NCBI GenBank assembly: GCA_018725275.1
Contig: QLUC01000004.1
Span: 1 to 32,549 of the forward strand
Source of the DNA: Bacillota bacterium
Lineage (GTDB): Bacteria > Bacillota > UBA994
Direction of reading: 5' to 3'
DNA length: 32,549 bases
This document shows, piece by piece, positions 1-8,527 of the stretch (within the stretch, counting starts at the first letter, position 1; each line of letters opens with the position of its first letter). The notes under the pieces were generated by a model. It did no database searches and was not told the origin of the DNA. It saw only the letters and a program-made list of their open reading frames with translations. A program made the translations under genes and the position numbers.

Positions 1-7
1 TCTTAGA

Positions 8-55
8 CAAAAATAAAAACCACCCACCGATAAAATCCTTTTATCAATAGATGGT
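8..55 (-). terminator. Rho-independent terminator of tmRNA gene
   Basis: Minus strand: ACCATC-tatt-GATAAAA-gga-TTTTATC-ggtg-GGTGGT followed by TTTTATTTTTG; lies just 3' of the tmRNA CCA end. Confidence 0.7.
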
Positions 56-63
56 AGTTAATT

Positions 64-414
64 TGGTGGAGGCGGGGGGAGTCGAACCCACCGTCCGAAG
101 ATATGCCTGCCAGCGCTTCTCCGAGTGCAGTCAGCGATTTGGTGATTCGCCCCTTCCTACGCCCACTGACGGGCTGAGGACCTCGCTAGTCTATTGTTTT
201 CGGGAGACTTACTAGACGCTCAGTAACCCTACTCCTGCTTTCATGACGCCAGTGACCGCCCTCGCAGGAAAAGTGCGGGCCGACGACTGCCTAACTAGGC
301 AGCGAACGCTAACTTGTTGTTTGCGTTTGTTTTAGTTTTCCCTGTTTTACGGGTATCAGGACCCCGACTCGCTGCACTGACCAACTCTACCCCCGTCGAA
401 ACCTTTACGCCCCC
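64..414 (-). ncRNA. ssrA: tmRNA (transfer-messenger RNA); tag peptide (A)GKTKTNANNKLAFAA*
   Basis: 5' GGGGGCGTAAAGGTTTCGACGGGGGTAG and 3' GGTTCGACTCCCCCCGCCTCCACCA on minus strand; acceptor stem GGGGGCG/CGCCTCC with the third pair G.U (alanine identity); tag frame GGG AAA ACT AAA ACA AAC GCA AAC AAC AAG TTA GCG TTC GCT GCC TAG at 295-342; adjacent to smpB. Confidence 0.97.
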
Positions 415-418
415 AAAT

Positions 419-901
419 TTATGCCTCGCCTTTTTGGCGAAGACGAAAGGCCTGCTCAATGTCACGCTTGGCTTCTTTATCGGCTTCGGCTTCGCGTTTA
501 TCGTGAACTTTCTTGCCGCGCGCCAAGCCAAGTGCTACTTTTATTTTACCTCTTTTTTGATAAAGTCGCAAGGCCACTAAAGTGTAGCCTTTTTGCATGG
601 TTAGGCCGATAAGGCGGTTTATCTCACGTTTATGCAGGAGTAGCTTTCTTTGACGGCGCGGCTCGTGGTTAAACTGGTTCCCTTGGTCATAGGGGCTGAT
701 ATGGGCATTAATCAGGTAGCACTCGCCGTCAACAATAGCGGCATAGCTGTCCCTCAAGTTGGCTTTGCCCTTCCTGATGGACTTTACCTCGGTGCCGGCC
801 AGAGCTAAGCCCGCTTCATAGGTTTCGTCAATAAAGTAGTCGTGGTAGGCCTTGCGATTGTCGGCAAAAAGTTTTTCTTTGTCTTTTTCTTGTTTAGTCA
901 T
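419..901 (-). CDS. smpB: SsrA-binding protein SmpB
   Basis: 160-aa ORF; ADNRKAYHDYFIDETYEAGLALAGTEVKSIRKGKANLRDSYA is typical SmpB; adjacent to ssrA. Confidence 0.97.
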   Translation of the reverse strand: MTKQEKDKEKLFADNRKAYHDYFIDETYEAGLALAGTEVKSIRKGKANLRDSYAAIVDGECYLINAHISPYDQGNQFNHEPRRQRKLLLHKREINRLIGLTMQKGYTLVALRLYQKRGKIKVALGLARGKKVHDKREAEADKEAKRDIEQAFRLRQKGEA

Positions 902-906
902 CTTAA

Positions 907-2364
907 TTACTCCTCAAGGGGGCGCATGGTGGGGAACAGCACCGCATCGCGTATATTGGGCAGGTCGAGCAAGATTTGCATGAGGCGGTCCACACCGAGT
1001 CCCCAGCCAGAAATTGGCGGCATACCGTATTCCATGGCCTTGAGGTAGTCTTTATCCATGGGCATGGCCTCGGCATCGCCCTGGGTGCGGAGCGCACTCT
1101 GCATCTCTAAGCGCTGCTCTTGCTCTAGGGGGTCGACCAACTCGGAGTAACCATTGATAATCTCCGCGCCATCGACGACCAGCTGAAAGCGATCAGCACG
1201 CGAGGCATCGAGGTCATTGGCACGAGCGAGTGGCGAAAGCTCGATTGGGTGCATTATGAGGAAGGTTGGATTAATGAGCTTGGGACGACTTACTTTCTTG
1301 TAGAGCAGGTCGACCAAGTTGCCCTTGCCTAGTTTTTTTAAGTTGGCGTGCTCAAGCTGAATGCCGCGCGCCAAGATGGCGCTTAAAAGCGCTGGAGCAT
1401 CCTCGCATTGGTCAATATCGATAGCACAATCCTTTAAGATGAGCTCACGGAAAGTTACCACCGGCCACTCTCCGCCAAAGTCCACCGCCTCACCCCGTAT
1501 GTTCACCACCGCCGAACCGAAAAGTTTGGTCACAACATGGACAACCATCTCGCGCATGAGCCGCATATTGTCCTCATAGTCAAAGTACGCGCTATAGCCC
1601 TCGATCATGGTAAAATCTTGCAGATGCGCAGGGCTGATGCCTTCGTTGCGGAAACAACGGGCAACCTCAAAGACATGGACGAAGCCCCCGACCACGAGAC
1701 GCTTTAGATACATCTCGGGGGCGATGCGGAGGTAGAGGTCGATGTCTAGGGCATTGTGATGCGTAACAAAGGGTGCGGCCAAGGCGCCTGAGGGTTGGTT
1801 GGTGAGGATTTGGGTCTCGACCTCGATGAATTCGCGACTTTCTAAGAAGTTGCGGACTTCTCTGAGCAGGCGCGAGCGCAGAAGGAAGACCCGGCGGCTC
1901 TCCGGACTGGAGATAAGGTCGAGGTAGCGCTGACGATAGATGGCTTCGACATCCTTGAGGCCATGCCATTTTTCGGGGAGCTCGCGGAGGGCCTTACCGA
2001 GGAAGGTATACGAGGCAGCCTGCACCGTCTTCTCTCCGGTCTTGGTGGTGAAGGTGGTGCCAGCCACGCCTAAAAAGTCCCCAATGTCGATGATGCGATG
2101 AAAAACATCGTACTGCTCGCCGAGCAAATCCTTCTTTAGGGCCACTTGCACCTTGCCGTTAATGTCCTGTAAATGCACGAAGGTGAGCTTGCCCATCTTA
2201 CGAATGGCGACAATGCGGCCTGCCACCCGCACATCTGATATCTCGTCCGGCAGATGCGCGGCCTGAGTGAGGGTGTGCGAAACCGCATAACGGGCGGGGT
2301 AGGGGTCAAGGCCGAGCTCCTGCAAGGTCCGTAGTTTCTCTAATCTATAATCCTGTGCACCCAA
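907..2364 (-). CDS. lysS: Lysyl-tRNA synthetase, class II
   Basis: 485-aa ORF with class II LysRS motifs (FRNEGISPAHLQDFTMIEGY, GWGLGVDRLMQILLDLPNIRDAVLFPTMRP); TTG start preceded by AAGGAGG with 8-nt spacing. Confidence 0.96.
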   Translation of the reverse strand: MGAQDYRLEKLRTLQELGLDPYPARYAVSHTLTQAAHLPDEISDVRVAGRIVAIRKMGKLTFVHLQDINGKVQVALKKDLLGEQYDVFHRIIDIGDFLGVAGTTFTTKTGEKTVQAASYTFLGKALRELPEKWHGLKDVEAIYRQRYLDLISSPESRRVFLLRSRLLREVRNFLESREFIEVETQILTNQPSGALAAPFVTHHNALDIDLYLRIAPEMYLKRLVVGGFVHVFEVARCFRNEGISPAHLQDFTMIEGYSAYFDYEDNMRLMREMVVHVVTKLFGSAVVNIRGEAVDFGGEWPVVTFRELILKDCAIDIDQCEDAPALLSAILARGIQLEHANLKKLGKGNLVDLLYKKVSRPKLINPTFLIMHPIELSPLARANDLDASRADRFQLVVDGAEIINGYSELVDPLEQEQRLEMQSALRTQGDAEAMPMDKDYLKAMEYGMPPISGWGLGVDRLMQILLDLPNIRDAVLFPTMRPLEE

Positions 2365-2427
2365 GACCGACGCCTCCTTACATGACCCAAGGCCCCCAAA
2401 ATGGAGGCCTCCTCGGGCTGTTGCTCA

Positions 2428-2456
2428 ATTGTACAGAGAAAGGCAGTTGCTGTCAA
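2428..2456 (-). promoter_or_regulatory. Predicted sigma-A promoter for lysS
   Basis: Minus strand TTGACA (2451-2456), 17-nt spacer, TACAAT (2428-2433). Confidence 0.75.
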
Positions 2457-3116
2457 CTAACCGTCTTGGATCATGCCGTCAGCCAGGCGAATTACCCTTT
2501 CGCTCCGGCGGGCTATGTCCATGTTGTGGGTGACGAGGATCACCGTGAGCCCTTGGCGGTGCAAATCGTTAAACAGGGACATGACTTTTTCGCTATTCTT
2601 GCTATCTAGGTTGCCGGTGGGCTCATCGGCCAGCAAAATCTTGGGGCTGTTAATCAGGGCCCTGGCGATGGCCACCCGCTGCATTTCGCCTCCGCTCAGT
2701 TCACGCGGCAGATGGTTGCGGCGAGAACTGAGTCCGACAATCTCTAGTAGGTCTAGGGCTCGGCTTTTACCGGTGGGGTTAAAGAGTAGAGGTAACTCGA
2801 CATTCTCTTTGACGGTCAAGGTGGGGAGCAAGAAAAATTGCTGGAATACAAACCCAATATTCTGTTGGCGCACTTTCACGAGTTGGCTTTCTTGAAGGCC
2901 GGCGACTTCTTGCCCATTTAACAGATAGCTGCCGGAGCTAGGCGTGTCTAAGCAGCCCAAAAGGTTCATGAAGGTAGTCTTGCCGGACCCGGAGGGGCCG
3001 ACCAAGGAAATGAGTTCTCCTTGTTTGACGGTAAGGCTGGCCTCTTGCAGGGCGTGTACTGTCTCGCTACCCCGGTGGTAGTTCTTGCTAAGTTTATCTG
3101 TAACCACGAGGTTCAT
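2457..3116 (-). CDS. ABC transporter ATP-binding protein (MacB/LolD-like)
   Basis: Walker A GPSGSGKTT, signature LSGGEMQRVAIARAL, Walker B ILLADEPTGNLD; start set to ATG 3116 by SD spacing (ORF track begins at 3125). Confidence 0.95.
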   Translation of the reverse strand: MNLVVTDKLSKNYHRGSETVHALQEASLTVKQGELISLVGPSGSGKTTFMNLLGCLDTPSSGSYLLNGQEVAGLQESQLVKVRQQNIGFVFQQFFLLPTLTVKENVELPLLFNPTGKSRALDLLEIVGLSSRRNHLPRELSGGEMQRVAIARALINSPKILLADEPTGNLDSKNSEKVMSLFNDLHRQGLTVILVTHNMDIARRSERVIRLADGMIQDG

Positions 3117-3117
3117 G

Positions 3118-4278
3118 CTATTCACTCCTTATCGCTTCCATGGGACTAAGTTGTGAGGCCCTGATGGCTGGATAGGCTCCGGCCACCAAACCGAGCAACA
3201 AGGCGCTGAAAAGACTGATAAAAACCATCTCGAGGTCGAATACTAAGAGGTCGCCCAGGGGAGCGAAGGGGATTACCCCGCGGATAAGAGGCTCAATTAA
3301 CCTGCCACCTCCAAGGGACGCCAAGATGCCCAGCACGCCGCCCGAAAGAGATAACAAGACGCTTTCAATCCACACGAGCGAGATGATGTCGCTCTGACTG
3401 GCTCCAACTGCCTTCATCATGCCAATTTCACGCGTGCGCTCGAACACCGACATGAGGATGCTATTCATGACCCCCAGCGCACTGATGACCACCGCAATGA
3501 CCACGATCGAATTGATCATGGCCTGGGCAGAACTCATCAAGGTCTGCGCCGTGGCCAAAACCTGCGACATGGTGATAGCCTGGACGTCGGGCAACGATTC
3601 AACGCTGTCCACTACCTGTTGCACCAGGCTCAAATCTTCTAATTGAATGGCGATAGAGGTAACTTTGCCGGCGGCGTTAAAGATTTCTTGCGCTGTCAGC
3701 AACGGCAGGTAGATAAACTGGTCATCCTGAGTGCCTGTTTTTTCGAGCAAGCCGCTGATGACAAACTCTCGCTCGACCCCGGGCAGGCGGTAAATGCCCC
3801 CTATGTCTAAGCCCATCGCCGTGGCCATGACCTCAGGCAAAATAACGGAGTTGGCATCGACAAACATTGTGCCGCGAACGGTCCACCATGGCCTCATAGC
3901 GAAGGATTCTTCGTTCATCCCAAAGATGACGATGTTCTTGCCGTGAGGGATAACTAGCAGGTTCATAAACATGCCCACAGCATTTTGCACATTGGGCATC
4001 TCCCTAATGCGCGCGACATCCTCGACGTTCAAATAGTCCTCAATGACCCCGCCGTGCATAATGAGGGCGGTGGCTTCGTAAGGGCAGCCCTTGGCGATGG
4101 CCAGCATATGGGCGCCTAATCTATTGAGTTCTTGCCGCATCGAGGCCTCGTAGCCCTTACTAAAGGCCATAAAGCTAAAAAGCATAGATATGCCGATAGC
4201 TATCCCGAGGACGGTCAAAAAAGTGCGAAAACGTCGGCGCAAGAGATTCTTCAGCGCTACCTGCAGGTATTTGAACAC
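3118..4278 (-). CDS. ABC transporter permease (MacB/FtsX family)
   Basis: N-terminal TM, extracytoplasmic domain and C-terminal FtsX-type TM block (REIGMMKAVGASQSDIISLVWIESVLLS); GTG 4278 is better spaced from GGAG than the ORF-track start at 4284. Confidence 0.93.
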   Translation of the reverse strand: MFKYLQVALKNLLRRRFRTFLTVLGIAIGISMLFSFMAFSKGYEASMRQELNRLGAHMLAIAKGCPYEATALIMHGGVIEDYLNVEDVARIREMPNVQNAVGMFMNLLVIPHGKNIVIFGMNEESFAMRPWWTVRGTMFVDANSVILPEVMATAMGLDIGGIYRLPGVEREFVISGLLEKTGTQDDQFIYLPLLTAQEIFNAAGKVTSIAIQLEDLSLVQQVVDSVESLPDVQAITMSQVLATAQTLMSSAQAMINSIVVIAVVISALGVMNSILMSVFERTREIGMMKAVGASQSDIISLVWIESVLLSLSGGVLGILASLGGGRLIEPLIRGVIPFAPLGDLLVFDLEMVFISLFSALLLGLVAGAYPAIRASQLSPMEAIRSE

Positions 4279-4296
4279 GGGCACAACTCCTTTTTC

Positions 4297-4313
4297 TACT
4301 ACACACTGTAGTA
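4297..4313. promoter_or_regulatory. Predicted BlaI/MecI-type operator upstream of ABC exporter operon
   Basis: TACTACA-CAC-TGTAGTA, 7-bp arms with 3-bp spacer; overlaps a TATACT -10-like hexamer on the minus strand; same arms as 5977-5993. Confidence 0.75.
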
Positions 4314-4323
4314 TAACGTTCCG

Positions 4324-4343
4324 AAAAAAAGCCCCGCGGGGCT
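4324..4343 (-). terminator. Rho-independent terminator after M56 peptidase gene
   Basis: Minus strand AGCCCCGCGGGGCT followed by TTTTTT; overlaps the M56 stop codon. Confidence 0.85.
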
Positions 4344-5250
4344 AACATAGGCCGAGGATGGTCGAGGACAACAGCGCCAGCAACAGCCACAAGGGCACCA
4401 AAGCAACTTGCCGGTGGTCGCTTAATATAGCCCGAATGCGCCGGGATATTGAGGACGGGCGGTAGAAGTGGCTATGTTGCCAAGCGAAGCAAGAGAGATC
4501 CTGGCCCCGTCGCGCTACCTTGAGAATGGCACCCGCGAGGTCGGTCCCAGTGCAGCGCCCAAGAGATGCATAGTCTGCAGCCATCTCGCGCTCGGCGGCA
4601 TAACTCGCCCACGCCAAGTGGGCAAAGGGTGAAAAAAACGCCAAATCTCGCAGCACATGCACTAAATTATAGACGTTGTCCCCCCCGGCTATGTGCGCGA
4701 GCTCGTGCGCGAGCACTGCCTTTAGCTCTTCATCCCCGAGAAGCTCCAGCAAACCACGCGTCAAGACCAATTCCGGTCGAAACACCCCCCGAACAAAGGC
4801 CATCGGGTAGTGGCTATCGAGCACCGCCACCGTGAGTTCTTCCGTATATCCGAGCTCCGGTAACAATGCATAAACTCGACCGCTATGGAACCGGTCGGTT
4901 ATCTCTCGTCCCAGCTTAGCTCTCTTAGTCGCTACTTGCCAAACACGCCAAGCGACATATCCTATCAAAAGCACTACGGTGAACGGCGCAAGAAATTCGC
5001 TATAGTAAGCTGATAGAGTGCAAATTCGGATGGCACCGGGGGTTCCCACCATGTCGCAACCAGCAGTCATGTGGCGCAAGTAGTAGCTGTAAGTAAACAT
5101 CGGCAAGAGCAAAGCGCTGGCATAAAGCATCATCTTGCTGCGGGGTGCCAGTGGCAACAACATACTGAGGAGCATCGCCCCACTGTAAAGGATCGCGCCA
5201 CTGACGGTGACGTACAGAAGATACGGGGCCACAATTAGCGCAAAATCCAC
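4342..5250 (-). CDS. M56 family (BlaR1/MecR1-like) membrane metallopeptidase lacking a penicillin-binding sensor domain
   Basis: 302-aa multi-TM protein with zinc motif VLAHELAHIAGGDN; follows the BlaI-like gene; ends soon after a C-terminal TM (VALVPLWLLLALLSSTILGLC). Confidence 0.9.
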   Translation of the reverse strand: MDFALIVAPYLLYVTVSGAILYSGAMLLSMLLPLAPRSKMMLYASALLLPMFTYSYYLRHMTAGCDMVGTPGAIRICTLSAYYSEFLAPFTVVLLIGYVAWRVWQVATKRAKLGREITDRFHSGRVYALLPELGYTEELTVAVLDSHYPMAFVRGVFRPELVLTRGLLELLGDEELKAVLAHELAHIAGGDNVYNLVHVLRDLAFFSPFAHLAWASYAAEREMAADYASLGRCTGTDLAGAILKVARRGQDLSCFAWQHSHFYRPSSISRRIRAILSDHRQVALVPLWLLLALLSSTILGLC

Positions 5251-5252
5251 CC

Positions 5253-5684
5253 CTAGCCCCCCCTACGGCGCTTGAGCATCTCTTCAAGTTGCCGCAACTC
5301 CTCGGAACTTACCCTATCAAGACAGGTCGCGAAATGCGACATGGTCTGGGCGGCGTGCGAGGACAGCAAAGCATTGACTACCTCGCCCACGGCCTGCGAC
5401 ACAAATGCCTGGCGAGTGAGGGTCGGGCGATAAAGGTAGGAGTTGCCATCAGCAACCCGTGTCAGCAAACCTTTTTCGGCCAGGCGCGTCATGACCGTCA
5501 TTACGGTGGTATAAGCGAGATCGCGCTTAGGGAGGAGGACATTATGCACCTCACGCACCGTCATCTCTCCGGCAGACCAAACAGCTTCCATAATGTCCGC
5601 CTCCAACTCACCGAGAACCTGCCCTAACCCCGCCCTTTGCGTCCTAAACTCGGGAGCGACCGGACGCTGCGGTCTTACCATCAC
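5253..5684 (-). CDS. BlaI/MecI/CopY family transcriptional repressor
   Basis: LGELEADIMEAVWSAGEMTVREVHNVLLPKRDLAYTTVMTVMTRLAEKGLLTR is the canonical BlaI winged helix. Confidence 0.95.
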   Translation of the reverse strand: MMVRPQRPVAPEFRTQRAGLGQVLGELEADIMEAVWSAGEMTVREVHNVLLPKRDLAYTTVMTVMTRLAEKGLLTRVADGNSYLYRPTLTRQAFVSQAVGEVVNALLSSHAAQTMSHFATCLDRVSSEELRQLEEMLKRRRGG

Positions 5685-5959
5685 TACCTGCCCAGCTCAT
5701 AGAAGCGTCCCTGCCCCGCCCAACCAAGGCGAGTGAGCCTTTGCCCATTTTCCCTAATTTCGATTTCAATATGGCAACCATAATCGATGACTTCGGCCGA
5801 AAGATTTGTTAAGCCTGGGTTTGCCTGCTGATAAAAAGCTAAGGCTTCACGCTCGATCGCAGCAAAGTCCCCGCCAGAGTTCAGATTTTGCCAGTAGTTA
5901 TAACCAAAAAAAGCAACCGCCACAACCAAGACACCAATGAGGATATGAATAGGTTTCAC
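5684..5959 (-). CDS. Small membrane-anchored protein of unknown function, first gene of the BlaI/M56 operon
   Basis: About 91 aa with one N-terminal TM (IHILIGVLVVAVAFFGYNYW); overlaps blaI start; GTG 5959 fits the GGAG Shine-Dalgarno better than ATG 5968. Confidence 0.75.
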   Translation of the reverse strand: MKPIHILIGVLVVAVAFFGYNYWQNLNSGGDFAAIEREALAFYQQANPGLTNLSAEVIDYGCHIEIEIRENGQRLTRLGWAGQGRFYELGR

Positions 5960-5976
5960 TCGACACATCTCCTTCT

Positions 5977-5993
5977 TACTACAACATGTAGTA
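5977..5993. promoter_or_regulatory. Predicted BlaI/MecI-type operator upstream of the blaI-M56 operon
   Basis: TACTACA-ACA-TGTAGTA, arms identical to 4297-4313. Confidence 0.75.
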
Positions 5994-6001
5994 GCTCTAG
6001 C

Positions 6002-8386
6002 TTACTCCTGTACGGGTGGCTTGTAAAGGGGTGCGGTAAGGCCTAGGACCTTGGTGAGAAAAACCTGTACAATCTCCGGATCGAACTGCGTACCGGCATA
6101 CTTGTTCATTTCTATGGCCGCCTCCTGCATACTCATGGCTGGGCGATAGGGTCTATCGCTGGTCATGGCATCAAATGCATCAGCCACGGCGATTACCCTC
6201 GCCATAAATGGTACTCCCTCGCCCTGCAACCCCTTGGGGTAACCGTTGCCATCCCACCGCTCATGGTGGGCGATGATGGCGTCGGCTAGGTTCGCAAACT
6301 CGCTGGCGGTGGACAAAATTCTGTAACCCGTTTCGGGATGCTTTTTGATTTCTCGCCACTCGTCCCCTGTCAGCTGACTCACTTTGTCTAGTACGTGCTT
6401 ATCGGTCGCAATCTTGCCGATATCATGGAGCTCGCCCGCACTGGCCAAGGTCTTGACTTGATCATAGCTTAAACCATAGGCGCTGCCAATCTGTTCGCAA
6501 TACTGGCTCACTCGCTGGGCATGCTCCTCCTCGCTCGGACTCTTCACGAGCAAGGCATTCAGAATGGACTTAATTACCAAACTTCTCTTGCTTTGATGCT
6601 CGACAATCTTCTTCTGGTACATATAGGTCTCCGCATCACTAATAACTTGTGAAAACGAACTATCGGCATTGGTCTTGGCGTCCCAACCGATGGATACCGA
6701 AAGATCTAAGTTCCAGACTTTCTGTTGCTCAATACTCTGCTTCAACCTTCGCGCGAGCTTCTCGGCCTCGCTAACGTCAGTCTTAGGCAGGAGTATGACA
6801 AACTCATCCCCGCCGTACCTCGCAACGATTTCGTCACTGCGGCATTCCTCCCGCAACGAGCTGGCCACTTTCTTTATCACTTCATCCCCTACGGCATGGC
6901 CGAAGGCGTCATTAAATAACTTGAGACCGTTCACATCGATGAGCATGATGGTGATGGGGTAGTTTCTCTCACTGTCTAAACGCCTCAACTCCTCCTCGAA
7001 GAAGCGCCGATTGTAAAGCCCGGTGAGATGGTCATGGTAGCTGAGGTACTCGATTTCTTTTTTCTTGGCATGCTTTTCCGTGCTGTCGCGGAAGACTACC
7101 ACCGAACCGACCATTTGCCCACTGGCATTATGAATTGGAGCCGCCGTATCCTCGATTGGCGTTTCACGGCCGTCTTGAGCGATGAGCAGGGTATGGTTGG
7201 CGAGCTCCACGATGGTTTTAGTGGCAAAAACCTCCTCCACCGGGCACTTAGTCGTCTCTCTGGTGTATTCATTGATGATTCTAAATACCGTTTTAAAATC
7301 CAGCCCAACTGCCTCTTCTTGACTCCAGCCGGTAATGCTCTGCGCAATTGGGTTCATAAGTTCGATTTTGCTATCCCGGTCCGTGGTTATGACCCCATCG
7401 CCCACCGAGATGAGCGTGGCATGGAGCTTTTCGTAGTACTCCCTGATCTTTTCTTCGTTAGCCTTAAGCCTATCCACATCGGTTATAATCCCCTCGATGG
7501 CCTCTACCCGGCCACGGGCCCCGTATACAATCTGCCCACGCTCCGCGACCCATTTCTTAGTGCCATCCTTAGTAATGATAAGATATTCCTCGTCAAAGAC
7601 CGTGCCCTGCTCGATAACCATGGTCCATCTTTCGCGCAGATAGGCCCTAAAGGGATGATCAATGAGACTCTCAAAACTCACCACCGCATTGTTGAGCAAT
7701 GCCTGCGGCTCGTAGCCGGTGATTTGGCCACACCCGTCGCTGACATACTGCATAGTCCAGTGCTCGTCGAAGTTGCATCGATAAACCATGCCCGGGATGT
7801 TGGCCACCAGAGTCGCATGCTTGCGCTCGCTCTCACCCAACAAGGCCTGCTCCTTTCGCGACTTCACCACGAGTCGGTATAGTCTAGCGCTGAGCAGGGC
7901 GAATATCGCCACAAAGAACCAGAGCAAGCCTTGATAGTAAGACCGCAGCCTCGCCTGCTCTTCTGCTAACAAGATGGCCGGGGTAATGTCATTGATGATG
8001 GAGTAGAGCATGGGCCTCCCTTCCGCCAGGAAGGGATACGAAAAAACCTCGACCGTTCTATATTCCCCATTCGCTAGGCGGTGCTGAAAAATGAAGTGGT
8101 TTCTTTTTTGCGCAGCGGCCAGCGCCCTTTCGGCCGCTACCTCTTCGGGGGTCATGGTGTTAATTTGCTGGATAGTCATCGACTCGAGCACTACTTGAGG
8201 AAACCCGTAAAAATTTTGCGCCGCGACGTTTGAAAATTCTATATCCCCAGTGGCAACATCAATAACGAGCATGATTGAACCATGCTCGTTAAAAAGCCTA
8301 AAATAGTCCAGAGGCAAGGAAGCCAGAGCAGTGGCTGGCAACAAGGAAATAATCAGGATGGCGGCTAAGAGGCTGAATTTCTTCAA
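6002..8386 (-). CDS. Sensor protein: TM-flanked PAS, further PAS domains, GGDEF, HD-GYP (c-di-GMP turnover)
   Basis: ARYGGDEFVILLPKTD (GGDEF) and HDIGKI...HHERWDGNGYPKGLQG (HD-GYP); PAS-type repeats; N-terminal signal/TM and a second TM WFFVAIFALLSARLYRLVV. Confidence 0.95.
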   Translation of the reverse strand: MKKFSLLAAILIISLLPATALASLPLDYFRLFNEHGSIMLVIDVATGDIEFSNVAAQNFYGFPQVVLESMTIQQINTMTPEEVAAERALAAAQKRNHFIFQHRLANGEYRTVEVFSYPFLAEGRPMLYSIINDITPAILLAEEQARLRSYYQGLLWFFVAIFALLSARLYRLVVKSRKEQALLGESERKHATLVANIPGMVYRCNFDEHWTMQYVSDGCGQITGYEPQALLNNAVVSFESLIDHPFRAYLRERWTMVIEQGTVFDEEYLIITKDGTKKWVAERGQIVYGARGRVEAIEGIITDVDRLKANEEKIREYYEKLHATLISVGDGVITTDRDSKIELMNPIAQSITGWSQEEAVGLDFKTVFRIINEYTRETTKCPVEEVFATKTIVELANHTLLIAQDGRETPIEDTAAPIHNASGQMVGSVVVFRDSTEKHAKKKEIEYLSYHDHLTGLYNRRFFEEELRRLDSERNYPITIMLIDVNGLKLFNDAFGHAVGDEVIKKVASSLREECRSDEIVARYGGDEFVILLPKTDVSEAEKLARRLKQSIEQQKVWNLDLSVSIGWDAKTNADSSFSQVISDAETYMYQKKIVEHQSKRSLVIKSILNALLVKSPSEEEHAQRVSQYCEQIGSAYGLSYDQVKTLASAGELHDIGKIATDKHVLDKVSQLTGDEWREIKKHPETGYRILSTASEFANLADAIIAHHERWDGNGYPKGLQGEGVPFMARVIAVADAFDAMTSDRPYRPAMSMQEAAIEMNKYAGTQFDPEIVQVFLTKVLGLTAPLYKPPVQE

Positions 8387-8527
8387 GATGCACTCTCTCC
8401 AATATAGTTATAGTAGACATATGACTCTAGCAGGCTATATCTCTGCCAAGTTGTCACCCAAATTAGTATTACTATATCACAACAAAGGCATTGCACCAAC
8501 AATTTCTACACCGCGGAGCAACGGCTG

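Noticed and set aside
314-580. 88-aa plus-strand ORF
   Set aside because: Overlaps tmRNA and smpB on the opposite strand; hydrophobic translation is the complement of RNA and basic-protein sequence.
2365-2456. Possible T-box leader for lysS
   Set aside because: Leader after the predicted promoter is only about 60 nt and lacks the T-box sequence.
7028-7882. 284-aa plus-strand ORF
   Set aside because: Fully antisense to the well-supported PAS-GGDEF-HD-GYP gene; composition looks like a mirror frame and no domain is recognisable.
8387-8527. Possible c-di-GMP riboswitch upstream of the GGDEF gene
   Set aside because: No GEMM-like conserved core seen in the leader on the minus strand.
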